From Nocardioides sp. (GTDB lineage: Bacteria > Actinomycetota > Actinomycetes > Propionibacteriales > Nocardioidaceae), in the NCBI GenBank assembly GCA_037045645.1, contig JBAOIH010000004.1:186001-250000 (forward strand): a DNA stretch of 64,000 nucleotides. The letters run 5' to 3'. Shown here in pieces: positions 57,283 through 64,000 of this stretch. Made by a program: the position numbers and the translations under genes. How positions within the stretch are numbered: the first letter of the stretch is position 1; every line of letters starts with the position of its first letter. The notes beneath the pieces are model-generated. The model was given only the letters and a program-made list of their open reading frames with translations, was not told where the DNA came from and ran no database searches.

Positions 57283-57557
57283 GCGAGAACGCCGTGGACA
57301 CCACCCCACGCAACCAGCGCAAGACCCGTGAGGGCGTCGTCGTCAGCGACAAGATGGACAAGACCATCGTCGTGGTCGTGGAGGACCGTGTGAAGCACGC
57401 CCTGTACGGCAAGGTCATGCGCAAGTCCTCACGCCTGCACGTGCACGACGAGAACAACGACTGCGGCATCGGTGACCGCGTGCTGGTCATGGAGACCCGC
57501 CCGCTGTCGGCGACCAAGCGCTGGCGCCTCGTCGAGATCCTCGAACGCGCGAAGTGA
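57279..57557 (+). CDS. rpsQ: 30S ribosomal protein S17
   Basis: 92 residues: RKTREGVVVSDKMDKTIVVVVEDR, VKHALYGKVMRKSSRLHVHDENN and GDRVLVMETRPLSATKRWRLVEI. The ATG overlaps the rpmC stop. A 109-bp gap to rplN follows with no gene; it may hold an internal promoter, but none is clear. Confidence 0.97.
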   Translation: MSENAVDTTPRNQRKTREGVVVSDKMDKTIVVVVEDRVKHALYGKVMRKSSRLHVHDENNDCGIGDRVLVMETRPLSATKRWRLVEILERAK

Positions 57558-57666
57558 TCGCCGCGGGCGTGGCCCGCGACGTACACCTCGAGCAACAACC
57601 ACACCAGTTCGGCAAGGCTCAGCGAGCGAGACTCACTGAGAACCGGCACGACAACCAGGAGAAACA

Positions 57667-58035
57667 ATGATTCAGCAGGAGTCGCGGCTCAAGGTCGCCG
57701 ACAACACGGGTGCCAAGGAGATCTTGTGCATCCGCGTTCTCGGTGGCTCCGGCCGTCGCTACGCCGGGATCGGCGACATCATCGTCGCCACCGTCAAGGA
57801 CGCGATCCCGGGTGGCAACGTCAAGAAGGGTGACGTCGTCAAGGCGGTCGTCGTCCGCACCGTCAAGGAGCGCCGTCGTGCCGACGGTTCCTACATCCGC
57901 TTCGACGAGAACGCCGCCGTCATCCTCAAGAACGACGGCGAGCCCCGTGGCACGCGCATCTTCGGCCCCGTCGGCCGTGAGCTGCGCGAGAAGCGGTTCA
58001 TGAAGATCATCTCGCTGGCACCCGAGGTGCTGTGA
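57667..58035 (+). CDS. rplN: 50S ribosomal protein L14
   Basis: 122 residues, the standard length: MIQQESRLKVADNTGAKEILCI, GDIIVATVKDAIPGGNVKKGDVV and FGPVGRELREKRFMKIISLAPEVL. It starts the spc part of the gene string. AGGAG lies just before the ATG; its stop overlaps rplX. Confidence 0.98.
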   Translation: MIQQESRLKVADNTGAKEILCIRVLGGSGRRYAGIGDIIVATVKDAIPGGNVKKGDVVKAVVVRTVKERRRADGSYIRFDENAAVILKNDGEPRGTRIFGPVGRELREKRFMKIISLAPEVL

Positions 58036-58391
58036 TGGGGAAGAGCGTGAACATCAAGAAGGGCGACGAGGTCGTCGTCATCTCCGGCAAGGACAAGGGC
58101 GCCAAGGGCAAGGTGATCCAGGTCCTGCGTGAGCAGGAGCGGGTCATCGTCGAGGGCGTCAACCGCGTCAAGAAGCACACCAAGTCGATCCAGCAAAGCG
58201 GTGGCAACACCGGCGGGATCATCACCACCGAGGCCCCGATCCACGTGTCCAACGTGATGCTGGTCGAGGGCGACGGCGTGACCCGCGTCGGCTTTAAGCG
58301 TGAAGAGGTGCTCAAGCGCCGTCCCGACGGGTCGCAGTACGCCGCCGAGCGCAGCGTGCGCATCTCCCGCAAGACCGGGAAGGAGATCTGA
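58035..58391 (+). CDS. rplX: 50S ribosomal protein L24
   Basis: 118 residues from ATG 58035; the GTG three bases earlier is less likely. KOW motif KKGDEVVVISGKDKGAKGKV, then EGVNRVKKHTKSIQQSGGNTGGI. It nucleates 50S assembly. Confidence 0.97.
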   Translation: MGKSVNIKKGDEVVVISGKDKGAKGKVIQVLREQERVIVEGVNRVKKHTKSIQQSGGNTGGIITTEAPIHVSNVMLVEGDGVTRVGFKREEVLKRRPDGSQYAAERSVRISRKTGKEI

Positions 58392-58392
58392 C

Positions 58393-58995
58393 ATGACTGA
58401 CACCACTGTCGAGACCGACACCACCGAAGCTCCCGCAGCGGAGGAGAAGGTGACGCCGCGTCTGAAGACGCGCTACCGCGAGGAGATCATCCCCGCGCTC
58501 AAGAGCGAGTTCGAGATCGCGAACATCATGCAGGTCCCCGGTCTGGTGAAGATCGTGGTCAACATGGGTGTCGGCGACGCCGCCAAGGACTCCAAGCTGA
58601 TCGAGGGCGCGATCAAGGACCTGACCGTCATCACCGGTCAGAAGCCGATGGTCACCAAGGCTCGCAAGTCCATCGCCCAGTTCAAACTGCGTGAGGGCAT
58701 GCCGATCGGCGCGCACGTCACCATGCGTGGCGACCGGATGTGGGAGTTCCTCGACCGACTGCTGTCACTCGCGCTCCCGCGCATCCGTGACTTCCGTGGT
58801 CTCAACCCCAACCAGTTCGATGGCAACGGCAACTACACCTTCGGTCTCACCGAGCAGGTCATGTTCCACGAGATCGACCAGGACAAGCTGGACCGGTCGC
58901 GAGGCATGGACATCACCGTCGTGACGACCGCGACCAACGACGACCAGGGCCGCGCGCTGCTCAAGCAGCTCGGCTTCCCGTTCAAGGAGAACTGA
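58393..58995 (+). CDS. rplE: 50S ribosomal protein L5
   Basis: 200 residues: RLKTRYREEIIPALKSEFEI, LVKIVVNMGVGDAAKDSKLIEGA, ITGQKPMVTKARKSIAQFKLREG and GLTEQVMFHEIDQDKLDRSRGMDI. It binds 5S rRNA. A 58-bp gap before rpsN contains a short possible ORF. Confidence 0.98.
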   Translation: MTDTTVETDTTEAPAAEEKVTPRLKTRYREEIIPALKSEFEIANIMQVPGLVKIVVNMGVGDAAKDSKLIEGAIKDLTVITGQKPMVTKARKSIAQFKLREGMPIGAHVTMRGDRMWEFLDRLLSLALPRIRDFRGLNPNQFDGNGNYTFGLTEQVMFHEIDQDKLDRSRGMDITVVTTATNDDQGRALLKQLGFPFKEN

Positions 58996-58998
58996 GCG

Positions 58999-59052
58999 AT
59001 GACGAAGTCGAGCGGGTTCGAGTTGAACCTTCAGCACAGCAAGGAGAACTGA
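58999..59052 (+). other. 17-codon open frame between rplE and rpsN
   Basis: It runs from ATG to TGA and ends SKEN, echoing the FKEN end of rplE. The 12-mer AAGGAGAACTGA occurs at the end of rplE (58984-58995) and again at 59041-59052, where it supplies the Shine-Dalgarno of rpsN. A small duplication that created the spacer is the likely origin; translation is not shown. Confidence 0.3.
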
Positions 59053-59053
59053 T

Positions 59054-59239
59054 ATGGCGAAGACCGCTCTGAAGGTCAAGGCCGCCCGCAAGCCCAAGTT
59101 CGCGGTGCGCGCCTACACCCGCTGCCAGCGCTGTGGCCGGCCCAAGGCCGTCTACCGCAAGTTCGGCCTGTGCCGCATCTGCCTTCGCGAGATGGCGCAC
59201 CGCGGCGAGCTGCCCGGCGTGACCAAGTCCTCCTGGTGA
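59054..59239 (+). CDS. rpsN: 30S ribosomal protein S14, zinc-binding type
   Basis: 61 residues: MAKTALKVKAARKPKFAVRAY, then the four-cysteine zinc site CQRCGRPKAVYRKFGLCRIC and ELPGVTKSSW. This is the short, zinc-containing S14, as opposed to the longer zinc-free paralogue used under zinc starvation. Confidence 0.97.
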   Translation: MAKTALKVKAARKPKFAVRAYTRCQRCGRPKAVYRKFGLCRICLREMAHRGELPGVTKSSW

Positions 59240-59321
59240 GCATCCGCCACCATCACTGACCGCTGCAGGTCCGTGGCCCGTCCCGGGTGCGGAAACCGCA
59301 GCAGAGAGAGAAGCAACACCC

Positions 59322-59729
59322 ATGACGATGACTGACCCGATCGCAGACATGCTTACGCGTCTGCGCAACGCCAACTCGGCGTATCACGACGAGGTCTCGA
59401 TGCCGTTCAGCAAGCTGAAGGCCGGCGTCGCCGAGATCCTCAAGCAGGAGGGCTACATCACCTCCTTCGACGTCCAGGAGCCCGCCGAGGGTGAAGTGGG
59501 CAAGACCCTGCACATCACCTTGAAGTACGGCCGCAACCGCGAGCGTTCGATCGCGGGTGTGCGCCGCATCAGCAAGCCCGGTCTGCGGGTGTACGCCAAG
59601 TCGACCGCACTGCCGCGCGTACTCGGTGGCCTCGGCGTCGCGATCATCTCGACCAGCCAGGGCCTGCTGACCGACCGTCAGGCCAACCAGAAGGGCGTGG
59701 GTGGGGAAGTCCTCGCCTACGTCTGGTAA
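59322..59729 (+). CDS. rpsH: 30S ribosomal protein S8
   Basis: 135 residues: MTMTDPIADMLTRLRNANSAYH, PFSKLKAGVAEILKQEGYI and GLGVAIISTSQGLLTDRQANQKGVGGEVLAYVW. It binds the 16S central domain and in many bacteria represses the spc operon. ATG at 59322 (an internal ATG follows two codons later). Confidence 0.98.
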   Translation: MTMTDPIADMLTRLRNANSAYHDEVSMPFSKLKAGVAEILKQEGYITSFDVQEPAEGEVGKTLHITLKYGRNRERSIAGVRRISKPGLRVYAKSTALPRVLGGLGVAIISTSQGLLTDRQANQKGVGGEVLAYVW

Positions 59730-59755
59730 GCCCGAGGCGAGAGGAAGACGAAGCA

Positions 59756-60295
59756 ATGTCACGTATTGGCAAGCTCCCGATCACGGTCCCGTCCGGCGTG
59801 GACGTGCAGATCGACGGCTCCGCGGTGACGGTCAAGGGCCCCAAGGGCACCTTGTCGCACACTGTCGTCAGCCCGATCACGGTGGAGCAGAACGACGGCG
59901 TTCTAGACGTCAAGCGTCCTGACGACCACCGCGACTCCAAGGCCCGCCACGGTCTGACCCGCACCCTGATCAACAACATGGTCGTCGGCGTCACCGAGGG
60001 CTACGAGAAGAAGCTCGAGATCGTCGGCGTCGGTTACCGCGTGCTGTCGAAGGGCCCCACCCAGCTGGAGTTCCAGCTCGGCTACAGCCACTCGATCACG
60101 TTCGATGCCCCCGAAGGCATCACGTTCGCGGTCGAAGGTCCCACCAAGCTCGGCGTCCAGGGCATCGACAAGCAACTTGTCGGTGAGGTGGCCGCCAACA
60201 TCCGCAAGCTCCGCAAGCCCGAGCCGTACAAGGGCAAGGGCGTCCGGTACGCCGGCGAGCACATCCGCCGCAAGGTCGGAAAGGCTGGTAAGTAA
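59756..60295 (+). CDS. rplF: 50S ribosomal protein L6
   Basis: 179 residues: MSRIGKLPITVPSGVDVQID, GVTEGYEKKLEIVGVGYRV and the C-terminal signature PEPYKGKGVRYAGEHIRRKVGKAGK. It supports the GTPase-factor binding region. Confidence 0.98.
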   Translation: MSRIGKLPITVPSGVDVQIDGSAVTVKGPKGTLSHTVVSPITVEQNDGVLDVKRPDDHRDSKARHGLTRTLINNMVVGVTEGYEKKLEIVGVGYRVLSKGPTQLEFQLGYSHSITFDAPEGITFAVEGPTKLGVQGIDKQLVGEVAANIRKLRKPEPYKGKGVRYAGEHIRRKVGKAGK

Positions 60296-60298
60296 TCC

Positions 60299-60682
60299 AT
60301 GGCTATCTCGCTGAAGAACCGCAAGCACACGGCGAGCCGGGTCAAGGCCCGTCTCAACCGTCAGGCCCGCGGTCGCAAGAAGATCTCCGGCACCGCCGAG
60401 CGTCCGCGCCTGGTGGTCACCCGGTCGGCCAAGCACATCTCGGTCCAGGTCGTCGACGACCTGGTCGGCAAGACGCTCGCGTACGCCTCCACGATGGAGT
60501 CGGACGTGCGGGGCTCCGAGGGTGACAAGACCGCCAAGGCAAAGCTGGTCGGCGGCCTCGTCGCCGAGCGCGCCAAGGCCGCGGGTGTCGAGTCGGTCGT
60601 GTTCGACCGGGCCGGCAACAAGTACCACGGCCGCATCGCGGCCCTCGCCGACGCCGCCCGGGAGGGCGGCCTGACCTTCTGA
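60299..60682 (+). CDS. rplR: 50S ribosomal protein L18
   Basis: 127 residues: RQARGRKKISGTAERPRLVV, SAKHISVQVVDDLVGKTLAYAST and GVESVVFDRAGNKYHGRIAALADAAREGGL. It binds 5S rRNA. It starts three bases after the rplF stop. Confidence 0.98.
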   Translation: MAISLKNRKHTASRVKARLNRQARGRKKISGTAERPRLVVTRSAKHISVQVVDDLVGKTLAYASTMESDVRGSEGDKTAKAKLVGGLVAERAKAAGVESVVFDRAGNKYHGRIAALADAAREGGLTF

Positions 60683-60728
60683 CCGGCCCACAGGCCCATG
60701 TCAGCAAGAAACTAAGGAGAGAAGTCTC

Positions 60729-61373
60729 ATGAGCGGAGCCCAGCGCGGACAGCGCGCGGGTGGCGAGCGCAGCGGAGACCGTCGCGGGGGACGTGACGGC
60801 GGACGCGGTGCTGAGAAGAGCCAGTACATCGAGCGTGTCGTCACGATCAACCGCGTCGCCAAGGTGGTCAAGGGTGGTCGACGCTTCAGCTTCACCGCCC
60901 TGGTCATCGTCGGTGACGGTGACGGTCTGGTCGGTGTCGGCTACGGCAAGGCCAAGGAGGTGCCGGCCGCGATCGCCAAGGGCGTCGAGGAGGCCAAGAA
61001 GCACTTCTTCAAGGTCCCGCGGGTCCAGGGCACCATCCCGCACCCGGTGCAGGGTGAGAAGGCTGCCGGTGTGGTCATGCTGCGCCCGGCTGCGCCTGGT
61101 ACCGGTGTTATCGCCGGTGGCCCGGTGCGCGCCGTCTTGGAGTGCGCCGGCATCCACGACATCTTGAGCAAGTCGCTCGGATCGTCCAACCAGATCAACA
61201 TCGTGCACGCGACCGTCGAGGCGCTGCGCATGCTTGAGGAGCCCGAGGCTGTCGCCTCGCGCCGCGGCATGCGTGTCGAGGACGTCGCACCGGCTGCGCT
61301 GCTCAAGGCGCAGCAGACAGGTGCCGAAGAGGCTGCTGCGGCCAAGGCCGCTGCCGTGGGGAGTGCTTCCTGA
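60729..61373 (+). CDS. rpsE: 30S ribosomal protein S5
   Basis: 214 residues. A basic Gly/Arg-rich N-terminus (GAQRGQRAGGERSGDRRGG) is followed by VVTINRVAKVVKGGRRFSFTALV, VGYGKAKEVPAAIAKGVEEA and GGPVRAVLECAGIHDILSKSLGS. It is part of the decoding-fidelity region. The stop overlaps rpmD (TGATG). Confidence 0.98.
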   Translation: MSGAQRGQRAGGERSGDRRGGRDGGRGAEKSQYIERVVTINRVAKVVKGGRRFSFTALVIVGDGDGLVGVGYGKAKEVPAAIAKGVEEAKKHFFKVPRVQGTIPHPVQGEKAAGVVMLRPAAPGTGVIAGGPVRAVLECAGIHDILSKSLGSSNQINIVHATVEALRMLEEPEAVASRRGMRVEDVAPAALLKAQQTGAEEAAAAKAAAVGSAS

Positions 61374-61555
61374 TGGCACAGCTCAAGGTTCAGCAGAAGA
61401 AGTCGGCCATCGGCCGTCAGGCCAACCAGCGCGAGACTTTGCGCTCGCTCGGCCTGAAGCGGATCGGCGACGTCGTCGTCAAGGAGGACCGCCCGGAGAT
61501 CCGCGGCATGGTCCAGACCGTGCGTCACCTCGTCACGGTTGAGGAGGTTGAGTGA
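61373..61555 (+). CDS. rpmD: 50S ribosomal protein L30
   Basis: 60 residues: LKVQQKKSAIGRQANQRETL, SLGLKRIGDVVVKEDRPEIRG and MVQTVRHLVTVEEVE, the normal compact L30. Confidence 0.97.
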   Translation: MAQLKVQQKKSAIGRQANQRETLRSLGLKRIGDVVVKEDRPEIRGMVQTVRHLVTVEEVE

Positions 61556-61556
61556 T

Positions 61557-61997
61557 ATGACGCTCAAGTTGCACCACTTGCGTCCCGCCCCGGGAGCCAA
61601 GACGGCCAAGACCCGCGTGGGTCGTGGTGAGGGCTCGAAGGGTAAGACGGCTGGTCGTGGCACCAAGGGCACCAAGGCCCGCTACCAGGTGCCGGCCGCG
61701 TTCGAGGGTGGTCAGATGCCCATCCACATGCGGCTGCCCAAGCTCAAGGGCTTCAAGAACCCGTTCCGGGTCGAGTTCCAGGTCGTCAACCTCGACAAGC
61801 TCGGGGAACTCTTCCCCGAGGGTGGCACCGTCACCATCGAGGACCTGGTCACCAAGGGCGCGGTTCGCAAGAACCAGCCTGTCAAGGTGCTCGGGACCGG
61901 CGACATCTCGGTGGCCGTCCAGGTGAGCGCGAACGCGTTCTCCGGCTCCGCCAAGGAGAAGATCGAGGCCGCTGGCGGCTCGGTCACCGTCGTCTGA
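61557..61997 (+). CDS. rplO: 50S ribosomal protein L15
   Basis: 146 residues from ATG 61557: LKLHHLRPAPGAKTAKTRVGRGEGSKGKTAGRG in order, then PIHMRLPKLKGFKN and VLGTGDISVAVQVSANAFSG. It is the last ribosomal gene before a terminator; the upstream codons of the longer frame belong to rpmD. Confidence 0.97.
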   Translation: MTLKLHHLRPAPGAKTAKTRVGRGEGSKGKTAGRGTKGTKARYQVPAAFEGGQMPIHMRLPKLKGFKNPFRVEFQVVNLDKLGELFPEGGTVTIEDLVTKGAVRKNQPVKVLGTGDISVAVQVSANAFSGSAKEKIEAAGGSVTVV

Positions 61998-62011
61998 CGT
62001 CACGTTGCGAT

Positions 62012-62057
62012 GAGGGTGCGTGCACCTCGAGGACCCTCGAGAGCACGCACCCTCTTT
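62012..62057 (+). terminator. Terminator between rplO and secY
   Basis: A perfect 12-bp stem, GAGGGTGCGTGC with GCACGCACCCTC, encloses a second small palindrome (CCTCGAGG) and is followed by TTT. It separates the ribosomal-protein string from secY-adk, so secY probably has its own promoter in the 70 bases that follow. Confidence 0.8.
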
Positions 62058-62126
62058 CGCCGTCCAGTGCCCTGTTAGGCTTCCCCGGGCTCACGCGAGC
62101 CCTGCCCCACCGAGGAGAAGGATCTC

Positions 62127-63431
62127 GTGCTCAGCGCTTTCGTCAACGCTTTCCGCACTCCGGACCTGCGACGCAAGTTGCTGTTCGTGCTTTTCATCAT
62201 CGTCATCTTCCGGCTGGGATCGCAGATCCCCACGCCCAACGTCCACGTCGCGAATGTGCAAAAGTGCATCGACCTGGCCGCGCAGGGTGACAACGCCGGG
62301 CTCTACAACATGATCAACCTGTTCTCAGGTGGCGCGTTGTTGCAGCTGACGATCTTCGCGCTGGGGATCATGCCGTACATCACGGCCAGCATCATCTTGC
62401 AGTTGCTCGTCGTGGTGATCCCACGGCTTGAAGCGCTCAAGGAGGAGGGCCAGGCCGGGCAGACCAAGATCACCCAGTACACGCGCTATCTGACCTTGGG
62501 CCTGGCAGTGCTGCAGGCCACGGGCATCGTGGCGTTGGCCCGCTCTGGGCAGCTTCTCCAGGGCTGCAACGAGAACCTGTTGCACAACGACGGCACGGCC
62601 GCGTTCTTGACGATGGTCGTGGTGATGACCGCGGGCACGGCCGTGATCATGTGGCTGGGCGAACTGATCACCGACCGTGGCATCGGCAACGGCATGTCGC
62701 TGCTGATCTTCACCCAGGTCGTCGCGACGTTCCCCGCCTCGCTGTGGGGCGTCAAGAAGACCCAGGGTTGGGGAGTGTTCGCGATCGTGCTGGTGATCGG
62801 ACTGATCATCCTGGCCGCCGTGGTCTTCATCGAGCAGGCCCAGCGCCGCATTCCGGTGCAGTACGCGCGCCGCATGGTCGGGCGCAAGATGTTCGGTGGC
62901 TCGTCGACCTACATCCCGCTCAAGGTCAACCAGGCCGGTGTGATCCCGGTCATCTTCGCCTCGTCGCTGCTCTACCTGCCGGCGATGGCGGTGCAGTTCA
63001 ACCAGGGCAGTGACAGCAAGGTCCTCAACTGGATCTCGAACAACTTCGTGCAGGGCGACCATCCGCTCTACATGCTGACGTACTTCCTGATGATCATCTT
63101 CTTCACCTACTTCTACGTCTCGATCACCTTCAACCCTCAAGAGGTGGCCGACAACATGAAGAAGTACGGCGGCTTCATCCCCGGGATCCGGGCGGGCAAG
63201 CCGACCGAGAACTACCTGGCGTACGTGCTCTCCCGGATCACCTTCCCGGGCGCGCTGTACCTCGGTCTGATCTCCCTGATCCCGTTGATCGCCTTCGTGT
63301 TCATCAACGCCGATCAGAACTTCCCGTTCGGTGGAGTCTCGCTCCTGATCATGGTGGGTGTCGCCCTCGACACCGTGAAGCAGATCGAGAGCCAGCTCCA
63401 GCAGCGCAACTACGAAGGATTCCTGCGCTAA
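62127..63431 (+). CDS. secY: Preprotein translocase subunit SecY
   Basis: 434 residues, GTG start with GAGGAGAAGG upstream. Ten membrane helices are visible, including FVLFIIVIFRLGSQIPTPNV near TM1, INLFSGGALLQLTIFALGIMPYI (plug region and TM2), TDRGIGNGMSLLIFTQVVA and the cytoplasmic loop ending PGIRAGKPTENYL. It forms the protein-conducting channel with SecE and SecG. Its stop overlaps the adk start (TAATG). Confidence 0.98.
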   Translation: MLSAFVNAFRTPDLRRKLLFVLFIIVIFRLGSQIPTPNVHVANVQKCIDLAAQGDNAGLYNMINLFSGGALLQLTIFALGIMPYITASIILQLLVVVIPRLEALKEEGQAGQTKITQYTRYLTLGLAVLQATGIVALARSGQLLQGCNENLLHNDGTAAFLTMVVVMTAGTAVIMWLGELITDRGIGNGMSLLIFTQVVATFPASLWGVKKTQGWGVFAIVLVIGLIILAAVVFIEQAQRRIPVQYARRMVGRKMFGGSSTYIPLKVNQAGVIPVIFASSLLYLPAMAVQFNQGSDSKVLNWISNNFVQGDHPLYMLTYFLMIIFFTYFYVSITFNPQEVADNMKKYGGFIPGIRAGKPTENYLAYVLSRITFPGALYLGLISLIPLIAFVFINADQNFPFGGVSLLIMVGVALDTVKQIESQLQQRNYEGFLR

Positions 63432-64000
63432 TGCGTCTTCTCATCATGGGCCCTCCCGGGGCTGGCAAAGGCACCCAGGCCAAGACCGTCGCCGAGCGCT
63501 TCGGCATCCCGGCGATCTCGACGGGTGACATCTTTCGTCGCAACGTCTCTCAGGGCACCGAGCTCGGCGTCGAGGCCAAGCGCTATATGGACGCGGGCGA
63601 ATACGTTCCCGACAGCGTCACCAACGCGATGGTGCGCGACCGGATCGCCGAGCCCGACGCGGCTGTGGGCTTCCTGCTCGACGGCTATCCGCGCACGCTG
63701 GCCCAGGTCGAGGAACTCGACGACATGATCGCGGCGACCGGCCACGCGCTCGACGCCGTGGTGGTCCTCACCGTCGATGACGAGGAGATCGTGCAGCGAC
63801 TCCTGCAGCGCGCCCAGATCGAAGGTCGCGCCGACGACACCGAAGAGGTGATCCGGCGCCGTCAAGAGGTGTACGCCGAGCAGACCGCACCGTTGATCGA
63901 TGTCTACCGTGATCGCGACCTGCTGGTCGAGGTTGACGGCATGGGTGAGGTGGCCGAGGTCACAGAACGGATCCGCGAAGCGCTGAACGCCGTCTCCGAG
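63431..64000 (+). CDS. adk: Adenylate kinase (runs off the window)
   Basis: 190 codons are visible and the frame is still open at the edge. The P-loop is IMGPPGAGKGTQAKTVAERF, then AISTGDIFRRNVSQGTELG, LLDGYPRTLAQVEELD and RRRQEVYAEQTAPLIDVYRD. The short LID (EGRADDTEEV) marks the actinobacterial short form. It interconverts AMP, ADP and ATP. It is coupled to secY, as usual. Confidence 0.97.
   Translation, partial: MRLLIMGPPGAGKGTQAKTVAERFGIPAISTGDIFRRNVSQGTELGVEAKRYMDAGEYVPDSVTNAMVRDRIAEPDAAVGFLLDGYPRTLAQVEELDDMIAATGHALDAVVVLTVDDEEIVQRLLQRAQIEGRADDTEEVIRRRQEVYAEQTAPLIDVYRDRDLLVEVDGMGEVAEVTERIREALNAVSE

Overview
The window is high-GC actinobacterial DNA, most likely from the Propionibacteriales (Nocardioides-like). 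The evidence is actinobacterial-type ribosomal proteins, a bacterial XPB helicase with its partner, DUF3027/DUF2530/MarR neighbours, many GTG starts and a strong enrichment of the hexamer CGTACG. The genus is an inference. No rRNA, tRNA or CRISPR array was recognised.

Layout. (1) 1-9.69 kb is one end of an integrated phage-like element. It holds the C-terminus of a large serine integrase, a Prim-Pol/SF3 primase-helicase (frameshifted), an IS3-family insertion with truncated genes on both sides, a GIY-YIG protein, an HGG-motif DNA-binding protein and an actinophage-type major capsid protein. No portal, large terminase or tail gene is visible. The element ends inside an alkB-like gene that has lost its 3' end. 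(2) 10.2-31.7 kb is chromosomal: a GntR regulator, a WXG100-like pair, a P450, XPB plus a helicase-associated WYL-like protein, a PP2C/FHA/RDD-FHA signalling operon, an inositol-phosphatase-like enzyme, an acyl-CoA synthetase, a HAD enzyme, a cold-shock protein, an MFS protein, DUF3027, DUF2530, a purine permease, a GH16 lipoprotein, and a MarR regulator with a perfect operator followed by an MFS gene. (3) 31.9-36.3 kb is the str operon (rpsL, rpsG, fusA, tuf), closed by a strong terminator. (4) 36.4-51.6 kb lies between str and S10: a DNA glycosylase, two paralogous membrane proteins around an esterase, DUF2177 and trmB, an aminotransferase, an MFS gene, and a MoxR/DUF58/DUF4129/SpoIIM/RDD envelope cluster. 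(5) 52.0-64.0 kb is the S10-spc operon (rpsJ to rplO), then a terminator, secY and a partial adk.

Sequence quality matters for reading this window. Extra single bases cluster in several genes: the capsid, the GH16 protein, both genes of one MFS/str stretch (including rpsG and fusA), the aminotransferase and one membrane protein. Removing five bases from rpsG and four from fusA restores exact full-length S7 and EF-G. Because both are essential, these shifts are most likely consensus errors, and I treat those genes as probably intact in the cell. tuf and the whole S10-spc operon show no such shifts.

The element carries about six-fold fewer CGTACG hexamers per kb than the chromosome by my hand count, which independently marks it as foreign.
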